Below, piece by piece: positions 1-11,692 of a stretch of DNA of 64,000 nt. The stretch lies in contig CBHWDO010000003.1 in the NCBI GenBank assembly GCA_966112615.1, positions 1 through 64,000 on the forward strand. The letters run 5' to 3'. This stretch comes from Flavitalea sp966112615. GTDB taxonomy: Bacteria; Bacteroidota; Bacteroidia; Chitinophagales; Chitinophagaceae. The notes under the pieces are model-generated. The model did not search any database. It worked only from the letters and a program-made list of their open reading frames with translations, and was not told the DNA's origin. The stretch's first letter is position 1. The number at the start of each line of letters is the position of its first letter. The position numbers and the translations under genes are program-made.

Positions 1-2856
<2,856 letters not shown>

Positions 2857-2865
2857 CTGATGCAG

Positions 2866-2886
2866 GGTCGGGGCCTAGCCCTGACC
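2866..2886 (+). other. Hairpin in the rpoB-rpoC intergenic gap
   Basis: A 9-bp stem (GGTCGGGGC against GCCCTGACC, one G-U pair) with a 3-nt loop CTA lies 9 bp after the rpoB stop codon. No run of T follows, so it is not a classical terminator. It could be an RNA-processing or mRNA-stability element within the operon. Confidence 0.5.
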
Positions 2887-2942
2887 ATTTGCATTTCCTG
2901 AGCGAAGAAAAGTTTATCAATTCAAAATCTTAAGTTCGAAAT

Positions 2943-5900
2943 ATGGCAATCAAAAAGGAAAATCGTCCAAAAGCCACATTTTCTAAAATCACCATCGGGC
3001 TTGCTTCTCCGGATACCATCCTGGAAAGAAGCTATGGTGAAGTATTGAAACCGGAAACCATCAACTATCGTACTTACAAGCCTGAAAGAGATGGTTTGTT
3101 CTGCGAGAGGATCTTTGGACCGGTTAAAGATTATGAGTGTGCCTGCGGTAAGTATAAGCGTATCCGTTATAAGGGTATTGTCTGCGACCGTTGTGGTGTT
3201 GAAGTTACTGAGAAGAAAGTACGTCGTGAGCGCATGGGCCACATCAAGCTTGTTGTACCGATCGTTCACATCTGGTACTTCAAGAGTTTGCCAAATAAAA
3301 TTGGTTACCTGCTGGGTATGAGCTCCAAGAAAATGGAGAGCATAGTTTACTACGAAAGATATGTAGTGATCCAGGCTGGTATCCGTGAAGACAGAAGCCT
3401 GAAACCAGGTGACCTGTTGACTGAAGAAGAATACCTGGAGATCCTTGATGGTCTTCCAAAAGATAACCAGTACCTGCCTGATGAAGATGCACAAAAGTTC
3501 ATCGCGAAAATGGGTGCTGAAGCGATCCATGACCTTTTGGCAAGAATCGATCTTGACCAGTTGTCATTCGATCTGCGTAATGCTGCAGCTACAGAAACTT
3601 CACAGCAGCGTAAGGCTGATGCACTGAAGCGTCTGAGCGTAGTTGAATCATTCCGTGAAGCAAATACAAGGATCACTAACCGTCCTGAGTGGATGGTTAT
3701 GCAGTATATCCCTGTAATTCCACCGGAACTGCGTCCACTCGTTCCTTTGGATGGTGGCCGTTTTGCTTCCTCTGATCTGAACGACCTTTACCGTCGTGTG
3801 ATCATTCGTAACAACCGTCTGAAGCGTTTGCTCGAGATCAAGGCACCTGAGGTGATCCTTCGTAACGAAAAGCGTATGCTGCAGGAAGCGGTTGACTCCC
3901 TGTTCGATAACAGCCGTAAATCAAATGCGGTGAAGGCTGAAGGCGGACGTGCACTGAAATCACTCTCTGATGTACTGAAAGGTAAGCAGGGTCGTTTCCG
4001 TCAGAACTTGCTCGGTAAGCGTGTTGACTATTCCGGTCGTTCCGTAATCGTGGTTGGTCCTGAACTGAAACTGAATGAGTGCGGTCTTCCGAAAGATATG
4101 GCTGCTGAATTGTTCAAACCATTCATCATCCGTAAGCTGATCGAAAGAGGTATTGTAAAAACTGTAAAGAGCGCAAGGAAACTTGTAGATAAAAAAGAAG
4201 CGATCGTTTGGGATATCCTTGAAAATATCCTGAAAGGTCACCCGGTAATGCTTAACCGTGCTCCAACGCTTCACCGTTTGTCAATCCAGGCATTCCAGCC
4301 TAAGTTGATCGAAGGAAAGGCAATCCAGCTGCACCCATTGGTATGTTCTGCGTTCAACGCTGACTTTGATGGTGACCAGATGGCGGTTCACGTTCCATTG
4401 AGCCATGCTGCGGTTCTTGAAGCACAGTTGCTGATGCTCAGTAGCCATAACATCCTCAACCCACAGAACGGTTCACCGATCACCCTTCCTTCACAGGACA
4501 TGGTACTCGGACTGTACTATATTACCAAAGGAAAGAGGACTACAGAAACTGAAACTGTAAGAGGTGAAGGCAAGGCTTTCTATTCTGCAGAAGAAGTTCT
4601 GATCGCTTATAACGAAAAGCAGATCGATCTGCATGCGTTCATCAAGGTGAAAGCCACTATCCGTAAGGATGATGGTACACTCCAGACAAAGCTGATCGAA
4701 ACTACTGTTGGACGTGTGATCTTCAACCAGTTTGTTCCGAAAGAAGTAGGATATATCAATGCCCTGCTGACCAAGAAGAACCTGAGAGAGATCATCGGTG
4801 ATATCATCAAGATCACCAACGTTCCAAAGACTGCAAAGTTCCTGGATGATATCAAGCAACTCGGTTTCCGTATTGCATTCCAGGGTGGTCTTTCGTTCAA
4901 CATCAATGACCTTATCATCCCATCCATCAAAGAAGAAGTGCTGGAAAATGCAAAATCTGAAGTTGATGAAGTGTGGGATAACTATAACATGGGTTTGATC
5001 ACCAATAACGAACGTTATAACCAGATCGTTGACATCTGGTCAAGGGTGGATACCCGCATCACAGAAACTTTGATCCGTGAATTGAGTTCAGATAAGCAGG
5101 GCTTCAACTCTGTTTACATGATGCTTGATTCAGGAGCTCGTGGATCTAAACAACAGATCAAGCAGCTTTGCGGTATCAGGGGTCTGATGGCCAAGCCTAG
5201 AAAGAGTGGATCTTCCGGTTCCGAGATCATCGAAAACCCGATCCTTTCTAACTTCAAGGGTGGTCTGAACGTATTGGATTACTTCATCTCCACACACGGT
5301 GCGCGTAAAGGTCTTGCGGATACAGCGTTGAAAACTGCGGATGCAGGTTACCTGACCCGTCGTCTTGTTGACGTTGCACAGGATGTGGTGATCAATGATG
5401 AGGATTGCGGAACACTCCGTGGTATTGCAACTTCAGCATTGAAGGATAACGAAGAAGTGGTTGAGCCATTATACGATCGTATCATCGGACGTACTTCTCT
5501 TCACAATATCTACAATCCTGTAACTGATGAATTGATCATCGAAGCAGGACAGCAGATCGATGAAGATATCGCCAAAACAATTGAAGATGCAGGAATTGAA
5601 ACAGTAGAGATCCGTTCTGTACTGACCTGCGAAAGCAAGCGTGGTGTGTGCGTAAGATGTTATGGTAAGAACCTGGCAACCGGTTACACTGCACAAAGAG
5701 GAGATGCTGTAGGTATCATCGCTGCACAGTCGATCGGTGAACCGGGTACACAGCTGACCCTCCGTACCTTCCACGTGGGTGGTGTGGCAGGATCTGCATC
5801 TGTGGAATCTGCATTGCTTGCGAAGTTCGACGGTACCATCCAGTTCGATGGTCTGCGTTCTGTAGCTGCAACCAATAACGAAGGCGAAAAGATCCAGGTA

Positions 5901-7235
5901 GTAATCGGTCGTACCGGTGAAGTAAGGATCATGGATGTGAAGAACGATCGTCTCCTCATTACCAACAACGTACCTTATGGTGCTACATTGATGGTGAAGG
6001 ATGGTCAGCAGGTTAAGAAGGGTGATGCCATCTGTACCTGGGATCCATACAACAACGTTATCGTTGCGGAAATTGCGGGTAGCATCCGATTTGAAAACGT
6101 TATCGAAGGTGTAACCTATCGTGAAGAGGCTGATGAACAAACCGGTCACCGCGAGAAGGTTGTTATCGAAACAAAAGATAAGACCAAGATCCCGACCCTT
6201 CTTGTAGAAGGTAAGGAGATCAAGAACTATAACCTTCCTGTAGGTTCACATATCACCGTAGATGAAGGTGAGGAAGTGAGAGCAGGCCAGGTATTGGTGA
6301 AGATCCCAAGAACACTGCGTATGCAGCGTGATATCACGGGAGGTCTTCCAAGAGTAACTGAATTGTTCGAAGCACGTAATCCGGGTAACCCTGCGATCGT
6401 GTGTGAGATCGATGGTGTGGTAGCATTCGGCGCAATCAAGCGTGGTAACCGCGAGATCGTGGTTGAAGCGAAAGATGGCGTAGTGAAGAAATACCTTGTT
6501 CCATTGACCCGCCAGATCCTGGTTCAGGATGGTGACTTCATTAAGGCAGGTGCTCCATTGTCTGACGGACAGATCGCACCGGGCGATATTCTTTCTATCA
6601 GAGGTCCATTCGCAGTACAGGAGTACGTGGTGAATGAGATCCAGGAAGTTTACCGTTTGCAGGGTGTGAAGATCAACGACAAGCATATTGAAGTGATCGT
6701 ACGCCAGATGATGAAGAAAGTAGAGATCGTTGATCCGGGAGATACAAGATTCCTGGAAGGAGATCTCGAAGATCGCGTAGACTTCAACGAGGAGAATGAC
6801 TGGATCTTTGATAAGAAGGTTGTTTCTGATGCAGGCGAAAGCACCAAGCTGAAAGCTGGTCAGATCGTAAGCCTTCGTGAGATCAGGGAAGAGAATTCCA
6901 TTCTTCGTCGTGCCGACAGGAAGCCTGTTGAATTCAGGGATGCAAATCCTGCGACTTCACAGCCGGTATTGCTCGGTATTACCAAGGCTTCACTGGGTAC
7001 TCAGAGCTGGATCTCAGCTGCTTCGTTCCAGGAAACCACCAAGGTATTGTCATCTGCGGCGATCAACGGTAAATCCGATGACATGCTCGGTCTGAAAGAG
7101 AACGTTATCACAGGACATCCAATCCCTGCTGGTACTGGTCTTAGAGATTTCGAGAACATGATCGTAGGTAGCAAGGAAGAATATGAATTGCTGCAAACTA
7201 CCCGCGAAGCGATGAGCTTTGATGATGAAGAGTAG
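2943..7235 (+). CDS. rpoC: DNA-directed RNA polymerase subunit beta'
   Basis: Beta-prime subunit of RNA polymerase, 1430 residues, the normal size for Bacteroidota. The N-terminal zinc site is seen as CACGKYK...CDRCG near residues 65-85. The absolutely conserved magnesium-binding motif NADFDGDQ has its three Asp at residues 474, 476 and 478. The second zinc site includes Cys896, Cys903 and Cys906 (CESKRGVCVRC). The trigger-loop region (GEPGTQLTLRTFHVGG) follows. It is transcribed with rpoB and ends at a strong hairpin terminator at 7258-7289. Nothing looks abnormal. Confidence 0.99.
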   Translation: MAIKKENRPKATFSKITIGLASPDTILERSYGEVLKPETINYRTYKPERDGLFCERIFGPVKDYECACGKYKRIRYKGIVCDRCGVEVTEKKVRRERMGHIKLVVPIVHIWYFKSLPNKIGYLLGMSSKKMESIVYYERYVVIQAGIREDRSLKPGDLLTEEEYLEILDGLPKDNQYLPDEDAQKFIAKMGAEAIHDLLARIDLDQLSFDLRNAAATETSQQRKADALKRLSVVESFREANTRITNRPEWMVMQYIPVIPPELRPLVPLDGGRFASSDLNDLYRRVIIRNNRLKRLLEIKAPEVILRNEKRMLQEAVDSLFDNSRKSNAVKAEGGRALKSLSDVLKGKQGRFRQNLLGKRVDYSGRSVIVVGPELKLNECGLPKDMAAELFKPFIIRKLIERGIVKTVKSARKLVDKKEAIVWDILENILKGHPVMLNRAPTLHRLSIQAFQPKLIEGKAIQLHPLVCSAFNADFDGDQMAVHVPLSHAAVLEAQLLMLSSHNILNPQNGSPITLPSQDMVLGLYYITKGKRTTETETVRGEGKAFYSAEEVLIAYNEKQIDLHAFIKVKATIRKDDGTLQTKLIETTVGRVIFNQFVPKEVGYINALLTKKNLREIIGDIIKITNVPKTAKFLDDIKQLGFRIAFQGGLSFNINDLIIPSIKEEVLENAKSEVDEVWDNYNMGLITNNERYNQIVDIWSRVDTRITETLIRELSSDKQGFNSVYMMLDSGARGSKQQIKQLCGIRGLMAKPRKSGSSGSEIIENPILSNFKGGLNVLDYFISTHGARKGLADTALKTADAGYLTRRLVDVAQDVVINDEDCGTLRGIATSALKDNEEVVEPLYDRIIGRTSLHNIYNPVTDELIIEAGQQIDEDIAKTIEDAGIETVEIRSVLTCESKRGVCVRCYGKNLATGYTAQRGDAVGIIAAQSIGEPGTQLTLRTFHVGGVAGSASVESALLAKFDGTIQFDGLRSVAATNNEGEKIQVVIGRTGEVRIMDVKNDRLLITNNVPYGATLMVKDGQQVKKGDAICTWDPYNNVIVAEIAGSIRFENVIEGVTYREEADEQTGHREKVVIETKDKTKIPTLLVEGKEIKNYNLPVGSHITVDEGEEVRAGQVLVKIPRTLRMQRDITGGLPRVTELFEARNPGNPAIVCEIDGVVAFGAIKRGNREIVVEAKDGVVKKYLVPLTRQILVQDGDFIKAGAPLSDGQIAPGDILSIRGPFAVQEYVVNEIQEVYRLQGVKINDKHIEVIVRQMMKKVEIVDPGDTRFLEGDLEDRVDFNEENDWIFDKKVVSDAGESTKLKAGQIVSLREIREENSILRRADRKPVEFRDANPATSQPVLLGITKASLGTQSWISAASFQETTKVLSSAAINGKSDDMLGLKENVITGHPIPAGTGLRDFENMIVGSKEEYELLQTTREAMSFDDEE

Positions 7236-7257
7236 TCTGTAAAAGATCAACTATAGA

Positions 7258-7289
7258 AAGTAGGGAGCGTCATGCTTCCTACTTTTTTT
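7258..7289 (+). terminator. Terminator after rpoC
   Basis: An 11-bp stem (AAGTAGGGAGC against GCTTCCTACTT, one wobble pair) with a GTCAT loop is followed by a run of seven T. It closes the rpoBC operon. Confidence 0.85.
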
Positions 7290-7392
7290 GTTCATTAACG
7301 AAGCACTAAGTACTTTAACACTTCCGTATTAAACGGCGGATTTAAATTGCAAGGCCCCTGAAATTGAGGCCTCCGCCTGAAAAATAAGATCA

Positions 7393-7995
7393 ATGAAAAA
7401 TATTTCTACTATTCTGAGTGTAATTGCCCTGGTTTTGATCGGTATCCTGTTTTACCTGCATTTCTCCCAAAATAAGGGAGGTAACAATGTAAAAGCAGCT
7501 GCTCCCGGCAGTGCGGCGCAGGCTAATAATTTCAAGATCGCCTATTTTGATATTGACTCACTTCAGGAGCATTATGATTATTTCAAGGATATTTCCAATG
7601 AGATTAAGGTAAAGGAAAACAATATTTCGTCTGAGCTTAGCCGTATGCAGGGAAGCTTCCAGAATAAGATCAAGGAATGGCAGGCGAGGGGTCAGAATAT
7701 GACCCAGAGTGAAGGCGAAGCAGCACAGCGTGAGTATGCGCAGATGCAGCAGCGTTATGAGCAGCGCCAGGTAACCTTGGAACAGGATCTTCAAAAACAT
7801 AAGGTGGAGAAGATGAATGATGTAAGGAAAAAGATCGAAGATTACCTGAAGGAATACAACAAGGAAAAAGGATATGCTTTCATCCTTTCGTATGAGCCTG
7901 GATTCATGCTGTACTACAAGGATTCATTGTATGATATTACAGATGATGTGATCAAGGGGTTGAATAAGGAGTATGGGGGGAAGAAGAAGGAGTAG
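7393..7995 (+). CDS. OmpH/Skp-family periplasmic chaperone-like protein
   Basis: A 200-residue protein of the Skp/OmpH type. The family consists of periplasmic holdases that bind unfolded outer-membrane proteins. The N-terminal 25 residues form one hydrophobic segment (signal peptide or signal anchor). Residues about 55-150 are rich in Q, E, K and R with heptad-like spacing, as expected for the two coiled-coil tentacles. The C-terminal part (YAFILSYEPGFMLYYKDSLYDITDDV) matches the body-domain motif of the family. It is monocistronic, with the rpoC terminator upstream and convergent radC downstream. A purine-rich repeat begins directly after its stop codon. Confidence 0.85.
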   Translation: MKNISTILSVIALVLIGILFYLHFSQNKGGNNVKAAAPGSAAQANNFKIAYFDIDSLQEHYDYFKDISNEIKVKENNISSELSRMQGSFQNKIKEWQARGQNMTQSEGEAAQREYAQMQQRYEQRQVTLEQDLQKHKVEKMNDVRKKIEDYLKEYNKEKGYAFILSYEPGFMLYYKDSLYDITDDVIKGLNKEYGGKKKE

Positions 7996-8043
7996 TTGGG
8001 AGAGGAGATGAGTAGTTGAGGAGATGAGGAGTTGAGGAGTTGG
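7996..8043 (+). repeat. Purine-rich 3'-UTR repeat, copy 1
   Basis: About 48 bases of A/G-rich sequence made of units such as GAGGAGATGAGGAGTTGAG begin directly after the stop codon of the OmpH-like gene. It is the reverse complement in type of the block at 8190-8230, which follows the opposing radC stop. Related blocks lie at 51547-51576 and 57576-57619. In every case the purine strand is the sense strand of the gene it follows. Confidence 0.7.
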
Positions 8044-8090
8044 ATCACATACCCCAAAACAATTTGTCATTCTATTTTATAGATTTATTA

Positions 8091-8121
8091 AAAACCATGG
8101 CTTTTAAGTCATGGTTTTTTT
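8091..8121. terminator. Bidirectional terminator between the OmpH-like gene and radC
   Basis: The stem AAAACCATG against CATGGTTTT, with a loop of about 11 nt, is followed by seven T on the + strand and preceded by A residues. It therefore fits termination from the + strand gene and possibly from radC on the - strand. Confidence 0.65.
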
Positions 8122-8189
8122 GTTTAATTAATTGAAATATAAATAGTTATGTTCGTTCTTGCCAACTATGAGGGCCGTTCAGTACGAAA

Positions 8190-8230
8190 ACTTCTCAACT
8201 TCTCAACTTCTCATCTCCTCACCTCCTCTC
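8190..8230 (-). repeat. Purine-rich 3'-UTR repeat, copy 2
   Basis: Read on the - strand, this is GGAGAGGAGGTGAGGAGATGAG followed by repeated GAAGTTGA units. It starts at the base after the radC stop codon. With copy 1 it forms a long imperfect inverted repeat, so a transcript crossing both could fold into a long stem. Confidence 0.7.
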
Positions 8231-8923
8231 CTAAATCATCCCCTCATCCGCAAACGAATAATACCCTGCCTCACTCACAATGATGTGATCCAGGATGCGG
8301 ATATCAAAATACCGGGAAGCTTCCTTGATCTTGTTGGTGAGTTCTTCGTCGGCGCGACTGGGACGGAGACTTCCCGAAGGGTGGTTGTGGCAAAGGATCA
8401 TGCTGGCGGCATTTTCTTCCAGTGCTTTTTTCAGAATTATCCGTGGATCTGCAATGGTGGCCGTCATGCCACCCTCACTTACGATCTCCAGGTGATTGAT
8501 CTTATTGGCACGGTTCAGGTACATTACAGCAAACACTTCATGCCGGAGATCTTTAAGCATCGCCTGGAAATAATTGGCCACATCCTTAGATCCCTGAACT
8601 ATAGGTTGTTCCAGTGCCATGGCCGATTCCCTTCTTCTGCCCAATTCAAGTGCAGCTGCAATGATGAGCGCTTTAGCTTCTCCCACACCACGCACTTTCA
8701 TCATATCTTTTACAGTAAGCTTTCCCAATGCGAGGAGATTGTTCTTTCCCAGGGAAAGGATCTCGCGTGCTATGTCAACTGCAGTACGGTTGCGGGTTCC
8801 ATTCTGAACAAGGATGGCAAGCAATTCCGAATCGCTGAGATTTTCTGCACCAAGCATTCGTAGTTTTTCGCGCGGTCTATCGTTTTTTGCCCATTCCTTA
8901 ATTGAGTACTTCTGCTCTATCAT
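8231..8923 (-). CDS. radC: RadC-like JAB/MPN-domain protein
   Basis: A 230-residue protein of the RadC (UPF0758) family. Residues about 1-90 hold the helix-hairpin-helix-like part (ENLSDSELLAILVQNGTRNRTAVDIA and MKVRGVGEAKAL). Residues about 105-230 hold the JAB/MPN metalloprotein domain, with the zinc motif CHNHPSG followed by Ser and Asp in RPSRADEE. The family was once called a DNA-repair protein, but a repair role is not established. The gene stands alone and is convergent with the OmpH-like gene. The long open frame on the opposite strand is a shadow. Confidence 0.93.
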   Translation of the reverse strand: MIEQKYSIKEWAKNDRPREKLRMLGAENLSDSELLAILVQNGTRNRTAVDIAREILSLGKNNLLALGKLTVKDMMKVRGVGEAKALIIAAALELGRRRESAMALEQPIVQGSKDVANYFQAMLKDLRHEVFAVMYLNRANKINHLEIVSEGGMTATIADPRIILKKALEENAASMILCHNHPSGSLRPSRADEELTNKIKEASRYFDIRILDHIIVSEAGYYSFADEGMI

Positions 8924-9037
8924 GAATCAATGTTAATACTTAATTTCATCCCATAAATGTTGAAATAACGTACTACATATGCTATTTTAACGTTTTTTGT
9001 TACGGAAATCCATCCATGAAAAATTAAAGCCAAATCC

Positions 9038-9262
9038 ATGAACAGAAAAACTACACTAACCGCTCTCGGAGGCTACCAGCCATTCCTCTTTTGTATCGGA
9101 ATGTACTTCGTAGCACTTATCTTCTCCATCATGATCTGTTCCGCAATTTTCCACGCTATTCATCCTAAGAATGCCATAGTTAGGAATGATGAGCGCAGGG
9201 AACGCACTGTGGAAGCCGGATCTGTTGCAGGCTCTACCGTATTGCTGACTGCAGTGAAATAG
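9038..9262 (+). CDS. Small single-pass membrane protein, unknown function
   Basis: A 74-residue protein I do not recognise. It has one strong hydrophobic segment at about residues 14-40 (FLFCIGMYFVALIFSIMICSAIF), then a basic/acidic stretch (RNDERRERTVEAG) and a short hydrophobic tail. It starts with ATG 114 bp from the divergent radC start and ends just before a good terminator. It is therefore its own transcription unit, which supports it being real. Confidence 0.6.
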   Translation: MNRKTTLTALGGYQPFLFCIGMYFVALIFSIMICSAIFHAIHPKNAIVRNDERRERTVEAGSVAGSTVLLTAVK

Positions 9263-9295
9263 CAGCTCAGAAAATTATTACCCGAGAGGCCGGTG

Positions 9296-9319
9296 AAGAA
9301 CATTCGCCGGCCTTTTTTT
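9296..9319 (+). terminator. Terminator upstream of prs
   Basis: The stem GGCCGGTGAA against TTCGCCGGCC, with a short GAACA loop, is followed by seven T. It separates the small membrane protein gene from prs. Confidence 0.85.
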
Positions 9320-9360
9320 ATTGAGCCGTTTATTTATCTTCGCCACACATTTCACCACTC

Positions 9361-10311
9361 ATGCAAACTTCTCCAAAGATCTTCTCCGGCACTGGTTCAC
9401 AATATCTTGCCGAGAGAATAGCTCAGAAATTCGGAATTCCTCTAGGCAAGATCACCATCCAGAAGTTCAGCGATGGAGAGATCCAGCCCGTATTCAATGA
9501 AAGCATCCGCGGTGATGTTGTTTTCCTGGTGCAGAGTACCTGCTCTCCAACCGACAACATCATGGAACTTCTCCTGATGATCGATGCCGCCCGCAGGGCT
9601 TCAGCCTATAAAGTCATTGCCGTAATGCCATATTATGGTTATGCAAGGCAGGACAGGAAGGATAAACCCAGGGTCGCCATCGGATCGAAGCTGATCGCCA
9701 ATATGCTGGTTGCAGCCGGTGCCGACAGGATCATCACCATGGACCTCCATGCACCGCAGATCCAGGGCTACTTTGATATCCCGGTGGATCACCTCGACAG
9801 CTCCGCCATTTTTATTCCCTACATTGAGCAACTTCAGATGGAAAACCTTACCTTTGCGGCCCCTGACGTGGGCAGCGCCAACAGGATAAGGGAGATAGCT
9901 TCCTACTTCAACGCAGAAATGGTAATCTGCGATAAGCACAGGAAAAGAGCGAATGAGATTGCGAGTATGGTGGTGATTGGTGACGTTGCCGACAAGGATG
10001 TAGTTCTTATCGATGATATCTGTGATACAGCAGGGACCCTTTCAAAAGCAGCAGGATTGCTGAAAGAAAAAGGAGCCCGTAGCGTAAGAGCGCTATGTAC
10101 CCACCCGGTATTGAGCGGAAATGCTTATACCAACATCGAAAACAGTGTGCTGGAAGAACTGGTGGTTTGCGATACCATTCCGCTCAAACAGAGATCATCC
10201 AAGATCAAAGTGCTGAGCGTTGATGAACTGTTCGCCGTGGCATTGAGAAATGCTTATGAGAACAGGAGTATTACGGGACTCTTCATTCATAGCCAGCGCA
10301 GGAATAAATAA
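9361..10311 (+). CDS. prs: Ribose-phosphate pyrophosphokinase (PRPP synthetase)
   Basis: A cytoplasmic enzyme that makes PRPP from ribose 5-phosphate and ATP for purine, pyrimidine, His and Trp synthesis. It has 316 residues, the normal length. The N-terminal motif KFSDGEIQP, the ATP-binding flexible loop (YARQDRKDKPRVAIGSKLIANML) and the PRPP-binding loop DDICDTAGTL at about residues 218-228 are all present. It is followed 23 bp later by rplY and then pth, the conserved prs-rplY-pth order. A -7-like sequence TATCTTCG (one mismatch to TAnnTTTG) lies at 9335-9342. Confidence 0.98.
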   Translation: MQTSPKIFSGTGSQYLAERIAQKFGIPLGKITIQKFSDGEIQPVFNESIRGDVVFLVQSTCSPTDNIMELLLMIDAARRASAYKVIAVMPYYGYARQDRKDKPRVAIGSKLIANMLVAAGADRIITMDLHAPQIQGYFDIPVDHLDSSAIFIPYIEQLQMENLTFAAPDVGSANRIREIASYFNAEMVICDKHRKRANEIASMVVIGDVADKDVVLIDDICDTAGTLSKAAGLLKEKGARSVRALCTHPVLSGNAYTNIENSVLEELVVCDTIPLKQRSSKIKVLSVDELFAVALRNAYENRSITGLFIHSQRRNK

Positions 10312-10334
10312 GTCATTTAACAAACACAAATACA

Positions 10335-10913
10335 ATGAAGACAATTACAATCGAAGGACAACTGAGGACCGGAACTGGTAAAAAAGCCACCCACCAGTTG
10401 CGCTCTCAGGGCTTGGTGCCTGGTGTAATTTATGGGGGTGCTCAGGAGGTGAATTTCGCAGCTCCGGTACTGGCATTTAAACCATTGGTTTATACTCCTG
10501 AATTCCAGGTTGCAGAAATTAAGGTAGATGGTAAAACTTACCGCGCTATCCTGAAGGATATTCAATTTGACAGGGTGTCTGATCACCTGAACCACGTTGA
10601 CTTTCTTGAACTGGTTGAAGACAAGAAAGTAGTTGCTACCCTTCCTATCAAACTTACTGGTACATCTGCAGGTGTAAAAGAAGGTGGTAAACTGGTATCA
10701 AAACTGAAGAACCTGAAAGTAAAAACTTTACCTAAGGATCTGAAAGAAGCGATCGAAGTGGACATCACTAATCTCCAGTTGAATGGTAACATTCGTGTTG
10801 AAGACGTGAAGACTGATAACATGGAGATCCTGAACTCACCGCGTATTCCTATTGCATCTGTGGTAATGACCCGTCAGCTGCGCCAGGAAGAAGCTACCCA
10901 GGGTAAGAAATAA
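10335..10913 (+). CDS. rplY: 50S ribosomal protein L25/general stress protein Ctc
   Basis: A 192-residue long form of L25 (Ctc type). The N-terminal domain of about 90 residues binds 5S rRNA (GKKATHQLRSQGLVPGVIYGG; HLNHVDFLEL). The C-terminal TL5/Ctc beta domain carries the typical GGKL block (GVKEGGKLVSKLKNLKVKTLPKDLKEAIEVDITNL). It sits between prs and pth, probably co-transcribed with prs, and is followed by a strong terminator at 10933-10958. Confidence 0.97.
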   Translation: MKTITIEGQLRTGTGKKATHQLRSQGLVPGVIYGGAQEVNFAAPVLAFKPLVYTPEFQVAEIKVDGKTYRAILKDIQFDRVSDHLNHVDFLELVEDKKVVATLPIKLTGTSAGVKEGGKLVSKLKNLKVKTLPKDLKEAIEVDITNLQLNGNIRVEDVKTDNMEILNSPRIPIASVVMTRQLRQEEATQGKK

Positions 10914-10932
10914 TTCATTTTACTCCGAATAC

Positions 10933-10958
10933 AGCCCCGCCACCCGCGGGGCTTTTTT
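10933..10958 (+). terminator. Terminator between rplY and pth
   Basis: A perfect 8-bp GC-rich stem (AGCCCCGC against GCGGGGCT) with the 5-nt loop CACCC is followed by a T run. It lies immediately in front of pth, so pth may depend on read-through or on its own promoter. Confidence 0.9.
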
Positions 10959-10976
10959 GTGATTCAAGTACAGATC

Positions 10977-11555
10977 ATGGCAGGATATTTAATTATAGGC
11001 CTGGGAAATATAGGAGCCGAATACGACCATACCAGGCATAATATAGGTTTCGATGTGGTAAATGCCTTCGCCGCAAGGCACGGTGCTGTATTTAATACAG
11101 AAAGACTTGCCGATGTTTGCAGTGTGAAGATCAAGGGAAGGCAGGTTACCCTTATCAAACCTTCCACCTATATGAACCTGAGCGGAAAAGCCTTTAAATA
11201 CTGGCAGGATAAATTAAAAGTGGATCTGAAGGATACGCTTACGATCGTTAACGATCTTGCCCTTCCATTGGAGAAGATCCGTTTAAGGCCTTCCGGAACT
11301 CCGGCAGGACATAATGGATTGAAAAGTATCCAGGAAACGATCGGGACCGAAGCTTATCCTAAACTTCGCTTTGGAATTGGCAGCGATTACCCGAAGGGTA
11401 GACAGGTTGATTTCGTGCTGGGTAAATGGAGAAAAGAAGAAGAGCCAGTGGTGGCGCAGAAGATCGATAAATGCTGCGACCTGTTGGAAAGCTTCATTTT
11501 CGTAGGATTGGAAAGGACCATGACTGAATTTAATAAATTGACGTTTACTGTATGA
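10977..11555 (+). CDS. pth: Peptidyl-tRNA hydrolase
   Basis: Releases tRNA from peptidyl-tRNAs dropped by the ribosome. I choose the ATG at 10977 (MAGYLIIGLGNIGAEY), giving 192 residues. The GTG at 10959 overlaps the terminator T run and adds residues that the family lacks. The key residues are visible: Asn in GLGN, the catalytic His in DHTRHNIGF, the PSTYMNLSG block, the Asp of the NDLALPLEK block and GHNGLKSI. It is the third gene of the prs-rplY-pth cluster. Confidence 0.96.
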   Translation: MAGYLIIGLGNIGAEYDHTRHNIGFDVVNAFAARHGAVFNTERLADVCSVKIKGRQVTLIKPSTYMNLSGKAFKYWQDKLKVDLKDTLTIVNDLALPLEKIRLRPSGTPAGHNGLKSIQETIGTEAYPKLRFGIGSDYPKGRQVDFVLGKWRKEEEPVVAQKIDKCCDLLESFIFVGLERTMTEFNKLTFTV

Positions 11556-11692
11556 TATATTAAAAGGGAGTATTATTTTCGCTTAATTATACTAATTTAA
11601 CCTTTTGATATTCAATATCCCTATGGAGAAATCTCCAGTCCCTTGTGTTTCCAGCATCAGGTGAAAACATTTATTTAAACCCTTTATTGAAT

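Noticed and set aside
5469..6149. 226-residue - strand open frame inside rpoC
   Set aside because: It is a shadow of the rpoC codon pattern, Cys/Thr-rich, with no domain and no promoter.
8159..8863. 234-residue open frame on the + strand
   Set aside because: It lies antisense over radC, begins in a repeat region and has no protein-like motif; radC on the other strand is unmistakable.
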